A program made the translations under genes and the position numbers. From assembly GCA_029265085.1 (NCBI GenBank), contig JAJUJY010000091.1, positions 1 through 16,778 of the forward strand: DNA of 16,778 nucleotides. The letters are read 5' to 3'. The notes under the pieces are model-generated. The model saw nothing but the letters and a program-made list of their open reading frames with translations, was not told where the DNA came from and searched no databases. This DNA is from Chloroflexota bacterium. GTDB taxonomy: Bacteria; Chloroflexota; Anaerolineae; Anaerolineales; Anaerolineaceae. Positions 14,318-16,778 of this stretch are shown piece by piece (the stretch's first letter is position 1; each line of letters opens with the position of its first letter).

Positions 14318-15976
14318 GTGGCTACACAGCGGACAACTTTTCTCCATGCTATCCATTGCCTGTCCCATCCGGTTTCGATTATGGCAATGGTTATATTGCT
14401 GCTGAATGACCATTTGTTTCGAATTTACTTGGCGGGTTGGTGGACAGGAAAACTAGGAGATTTTGCCTGGTTGTTCTTCTTCCCATTTGTAGTGGCAATA
14501 TTATTGGCCTGGCTGATTCCTCAAAAAGTCAAAGCGCATTCGTTGTGGGTGAGCGCACTATCTATTGGCTTAACCGGTATTCTCTTTGCATTAGCCAAAA
14601 CCATTCCACCATTCCACCAAAGCCTGATTTGGATTGCGAGTGCGTTATTCGGTTTCCCGGTTGGTTGGAGAATGGATCCAACGGATTTGACAGCTTTGGT
14701 CTCGCTGGCGGGTTCAGCATGGCTATGGAACGCTCAAAAGCCGGTTAAGGCATCTGGTTGGCCTAAATGGCGTTGGCTGCTGCTTCCGGCTGCTGGTTTA
14801 TTGACCTTAGCCAATGGAATGCAGCCGGAAACAGGAATTATTTGCCTGGAATCATGGGATAAAAAAATAATTGCACAATCCTCGCGGGCAATTTATCTTT
14901 CCGATTCTGGAGGATTGGAGTGGGAGGAATCATCTTTCCAGGCAAACCTTCCGTCAACCTGCGATTATTCATTTTTGTATGCACAGAATCAAGATCAACC
15001 GGAAATTGAAACCTGGACGGATTCATATGATGCTTCGGTGATCTATCGTACAACCCGAGGGGAATCGATTGAGCGGTCGACTGATTCGGGGCGGACGTAC
15101 ACTTTGGAATTTTCATTAAGGCCAACCTCTGAAGCCATGCGTTCTTTTTATGCACGCAGAGCTTCCGGTGATTCGATGGTTTCGGATGGGCCTTTTGATG
15201 TTTTATTTGATCCCAAGTCAAAAAACCTTATTTTTGCGATGGGGCACAGCGGTGTATTGGTGCGCCAACCGGATGCCACGTATCAATGGGTAGATGTTGG
15301 GCTGTACCAATATCAAGTACCGGGAATCAGCCAATTGATGATGATTCTTTTTCCTGGCGAGGTGCTGCTGGCGTTGATCCTGGGAGCTGTTGGGGTTATG
15401 GTGGTTGAATTAAAGCAGCAATCCACCTGGTTTCGGTGGTTCTTGACTGGTGCAGCAGGGGTAGCCTGGGGTTTTGTTATGATTGTTGCTCCTCCGGCAC
15501 TGATGGGGTTTGGATACGGAGAAATTGCTGTCATGATTTTACTGGGTTTATCAGGATTAACCCTTCTCCCGATGATGTTAGAAAGGTTAATTTCTGTAGG
15601 TACCTCTGACAGAAAAAGGTTCATCTCCTTGGTGCTGATTTTCACCGGCAGCAGCCTGGCCTTTTTCCTTCCATTCGTTTTTTGGGAGTTAAACCTGCTT
15701 CCATCTTACCGCCTCGCTCAATGGATTGGGGTTGTTTTTGGGGTTGGTTGGATTTTAAAGTATTTTTTCCAGAATCGTTCCAGCCAGGGAAAACGCAGCC
15801 CGGATCTACACATCAAATCAGGTTGGCTGCTTTTCTTGAGCGTGAGTCTAGGAATCCTGGCTGTATATTTCTTCTCAGGATTAGTTCCGCATTTTCAGTG
15901 GTTGGGTGTTTTGTTCCTGTTCTTGAGTTTGGTCGCAGTGGTTATTCCGTTCTTTTATTCCAGGAACCGCAAGTAA
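14318..15976 (+). CDS. Uncharacterised polytopic membrane protein with a propeller-like exposed insertion (552 aa)
   Basis: I cannot name this protein. The N-terminal block (about 1-165) has roughly five or six membrane helices and two conspicuous motifs, LLLNDHLFR (27-35) and TGKLGDFAWLFFFPF (43-57), which I recall from unnamed membrane proteins with a TGKLSDF-type sequence. A soluble segment of about 170 residues (about 168-335) follows. It holds STDSGRTY (254-261), a canonical Asp-box (S-x-D-x-G-x-T-W/Y), a weaker LSDSGGLEW (194-202), and GVLVRQPDATYQWVDVG (312-328) like a propeller blade edge. About seven more helices complete the chain, which ends in a basic tail. The start is GTG with AAGGA seven bases upstream. 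The next gene, a lipoprotein, begins 28 bases after the stop. A role in sensing or binding outside the membrane is conjecture. Confidence 0.75.
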   Translation: MATQRTTFLHAIHCLSHPVSIMAMVILLLNDHLFRIYLAGWWTGKLGDFAWLFFFPFVVAILLAWLIPQKVKAHSLWVSALSIGLTGILFALAKTIPPFHQSLIWIASALFGFPVGWRMDPTDLTALVSLAGSAWLWNAQKPVKASGWPKWRWLLLPAAGLLTLANGMQPETGIICLESWDKKIIAQSSRAIYLSDSGGLEWEESSFQANLPSTCDYSFLYAQNQDQPEIETWTDSYDASVIYRTTRGESIERSTDSGRTYTLEFSLRPTSEAMRSFYARRASGDSMVSDGPFDVLFDPKSKNLIFAMGHSGVLVRQPDATYQWVDVGLYQYQVPGISQLMMILFPGEVLLALILGAVGVMVVELKQQSTWFRWFLTGAAGVAWGFVMIVAPPALMGFGYGEIAVMILLGLSGLTLLPMMLERLISVGTSDRKRFISLVLIFTGSSLAFFLPFVFWELNLLPSYRLAQWIGVVFGVGWILKYFFQNRSSQGKRSPDLHIKSGWLLFLSVSLGILAVYFFSGLVPHFQWLGVLFLFLSLVAVVIPFFYSRNRK

Positions 15977-16004
15977 TTAATTGTTTTTGTGAGGAAGGCT
16001 CCCG

Positions 16005-16772
16005 ATGATATGGGACATGAAACGGCTGTGGTTAATCATCAGCATTTGTGTCTTTGCCGTATGTATTGCTGGATGTAAACCAAACCAGGGAATCGATCGG
16101 CTTAAGCATTACCTTAGGCTTAATACGCCAACAGTGGATATACGAGCAACAGAATTTAAATATTTTGAGTTTGAGGATTCTCGCACAGCATGTCGGGAAA
16201 GTGGAGAGTGCGTTCTGATGCGTGCTGGAGGATGTGAAGGTGTCCAATCCATCCATGAATCGCAGGTAGAATTTGCAAAAGAATACACTACATATGTAAA
16301 AACGGTATATCCGAATGTTGTGTGTGCGCCTGGCCTGCCGATTGAGGAATACGAATCTTTATGCCTTAACCAAAAATGCATGGCCGTTTCACGTAATTAC
16401 CGCCTGTTACTGGAAGTGCCAGAGCAGCCAGTGGCCGAGAAGCCGTTTTGGATTGGGATTAGCTTTCGTTTTCATGTGGATATTGAAGAGGTTGAAGCGC
16501 GCTTCATTCTTCCAGAGCACATCAGGGTTCTAGAGGGACAAACCAGTTGGAGAGGAAAGGTCAAGGCGCTTGAAGATTATGTGATGTGGATCCGGGTTCA
16601 AACAGACCAGCCTGGAGAGGTTTATCTTACTGGATGGACAAAAATTCAGAAAGGAGACCCAGGTATTCCGCCATTATCCATGAGTGAGAAATTTATGGTT
16701 AACCCGCAATCATTATCTACCGAGCAGCCAGGGAGCGAATGGATTTTACAAACCCCAACCCCGGAAAATTGA
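16005..16772 (+). CDS. Cysteine-rich putative lipoprotein
   Basis: This 255-residue protein has a lipoprotein signal peptide: basic MKR (5-7), a hydrophobic core, and lipobox IAGC with the lipidated cysteine at 24. After a linker comes a domain with six cysteines (63, 69, 77, 107, 120, 125) in the pattern C-x5-C-x7-C-x29-C-x12-C-x4-C. The segments GECVLMRAGGCEGVQSI and CLNQKCMAV resemble a recurrent secreted module of the form D-C-V-x-x-x-G-G-C-G ... C-x-x-x-x-C, likely disulfide-bonded. Residues about 130-232 look like a beta-sandwich (alternating hydrophobic strands; ILPEHIRVLEGQTSWRGKV resembles extracellular Ig-like repeats). The ATG at 16005 has AGGAAGG six bases upstream; an internal ATG at 16017 is possible. 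Function unknown. It is probably co-transcribed with, and may act alongside, the preceding membrane protein. Confidence 0.75.
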   Translation: MIWDMKRLWLIISICVFAVCIAGCKPNQGIDRLKHYLRLNTPTVDIRATEFKYFEFEDSRTACRESGECVLMRAGGCEGVQSIHESQVEFAKEYTTYVKTVYPNVVCAPGLPIEEYESLCLNQKCMAVSRNYRLLLEVPEQPVAEKPFWIGISFRFHVDIEEVEARFILPEHIRVLEGQTSWRGKVKALEDYVMWIRVQTDQPGEVYLTGWTKIQKGDPGIPPLSMSEKFMVNPQSLSTEQPGSEWILQTPTPEN

Positions 16773-16778
16773 TCTTTC

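Noticed and set aside
14838..15221. 127-codon minus-strand frame opposite the middle of the large membrane protein gene
   Set aside because: It is antisense to a frame with clear membrane segments and an Asp-box, and it has no supporting start signals or recognisable motifs.
1..16778. Defence system, CRISPR array, mobile element, tRNA or rRNA
   Set aside because: I looked for repeats with regular spacers, transposase or integrase motifs, terminal inverted repeats and tRNA-like folds and found none; the content is ordinary chromosomal core plus a small unknown pair.

Overview
The window is chromosomal DNA dominated by a division and cell wall (dcw) cluster read on the minus strand. Protein sequences and gene order most resemble Chloroflexota, probably class Anaerolineae: MurG has a GGTGGGVYP nucleotide loop, a CvpA-like gene sits between murG and murC, and the lipoprotein and the large membrane protein are of kinds I associate with that group. 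This assignment is recalled from protein families, not tested by phylogeny.

Layout. Reading leftwards from about 12.1 kb: mraZ, rsmH, an ftsL-like gene, ftsI, murF, mraY, murD, ftsW, murG, a cvpA-like gene, murC, an unrecognised 63-codon gene, and the first 34 codons of murB, which runs off the left edge. Most junctions overlap by 1-22 bases or are separated by only a few bases, so this is one translationally coupled operon. It makes UDP-MurNAc-pentapeptide (murB, murC, murD, murF), lipid I and lipid II (mraY, murG), and septal peptidoglycan (ftsW, ftsI, FtsL-like). murE is absent from its usual place between ftsI and murF. The ftsW and murG coding regions overlap by 80 bases in different frames.

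The operon starts from a clear promoter (TTGAAA, 17 bases, TATACT). Four GTGG boxes at exact 10-base spacing follow it and look like an MraZ operator. A perfect 10-bp hairpin lies in the mraZ leader.

Reading rightwards from the same intergenic region: a half-size EamA-family membrane protein and cysS (cysteinyl-tRNA synthetase), closed by a rho-independent terminator. A second plus-strand unit follows, with a 552-residue polytopic membrane protein of unknown function carrying a propeller-like exposed insertion, and a 255-residue cysteine-rich lipoprotein.

I see no tRNA, rRNA, CRISPR array, insertion sequence or phage gene. There is no gene-free stretch above 300 bases: the two largest gaps, 11987-12253 (267 bases) and 14085-14317 (233 bases), hold the promoters, operator, hairpin and terminator listed. 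Nothing here looks like a wholly new system. The points most worth a second look are the small murC-murB gene, the ftsW/murG overlap, the mraZ control region, the missing murE, and the uncharacterised membrane protein plus lipoprotein pair.
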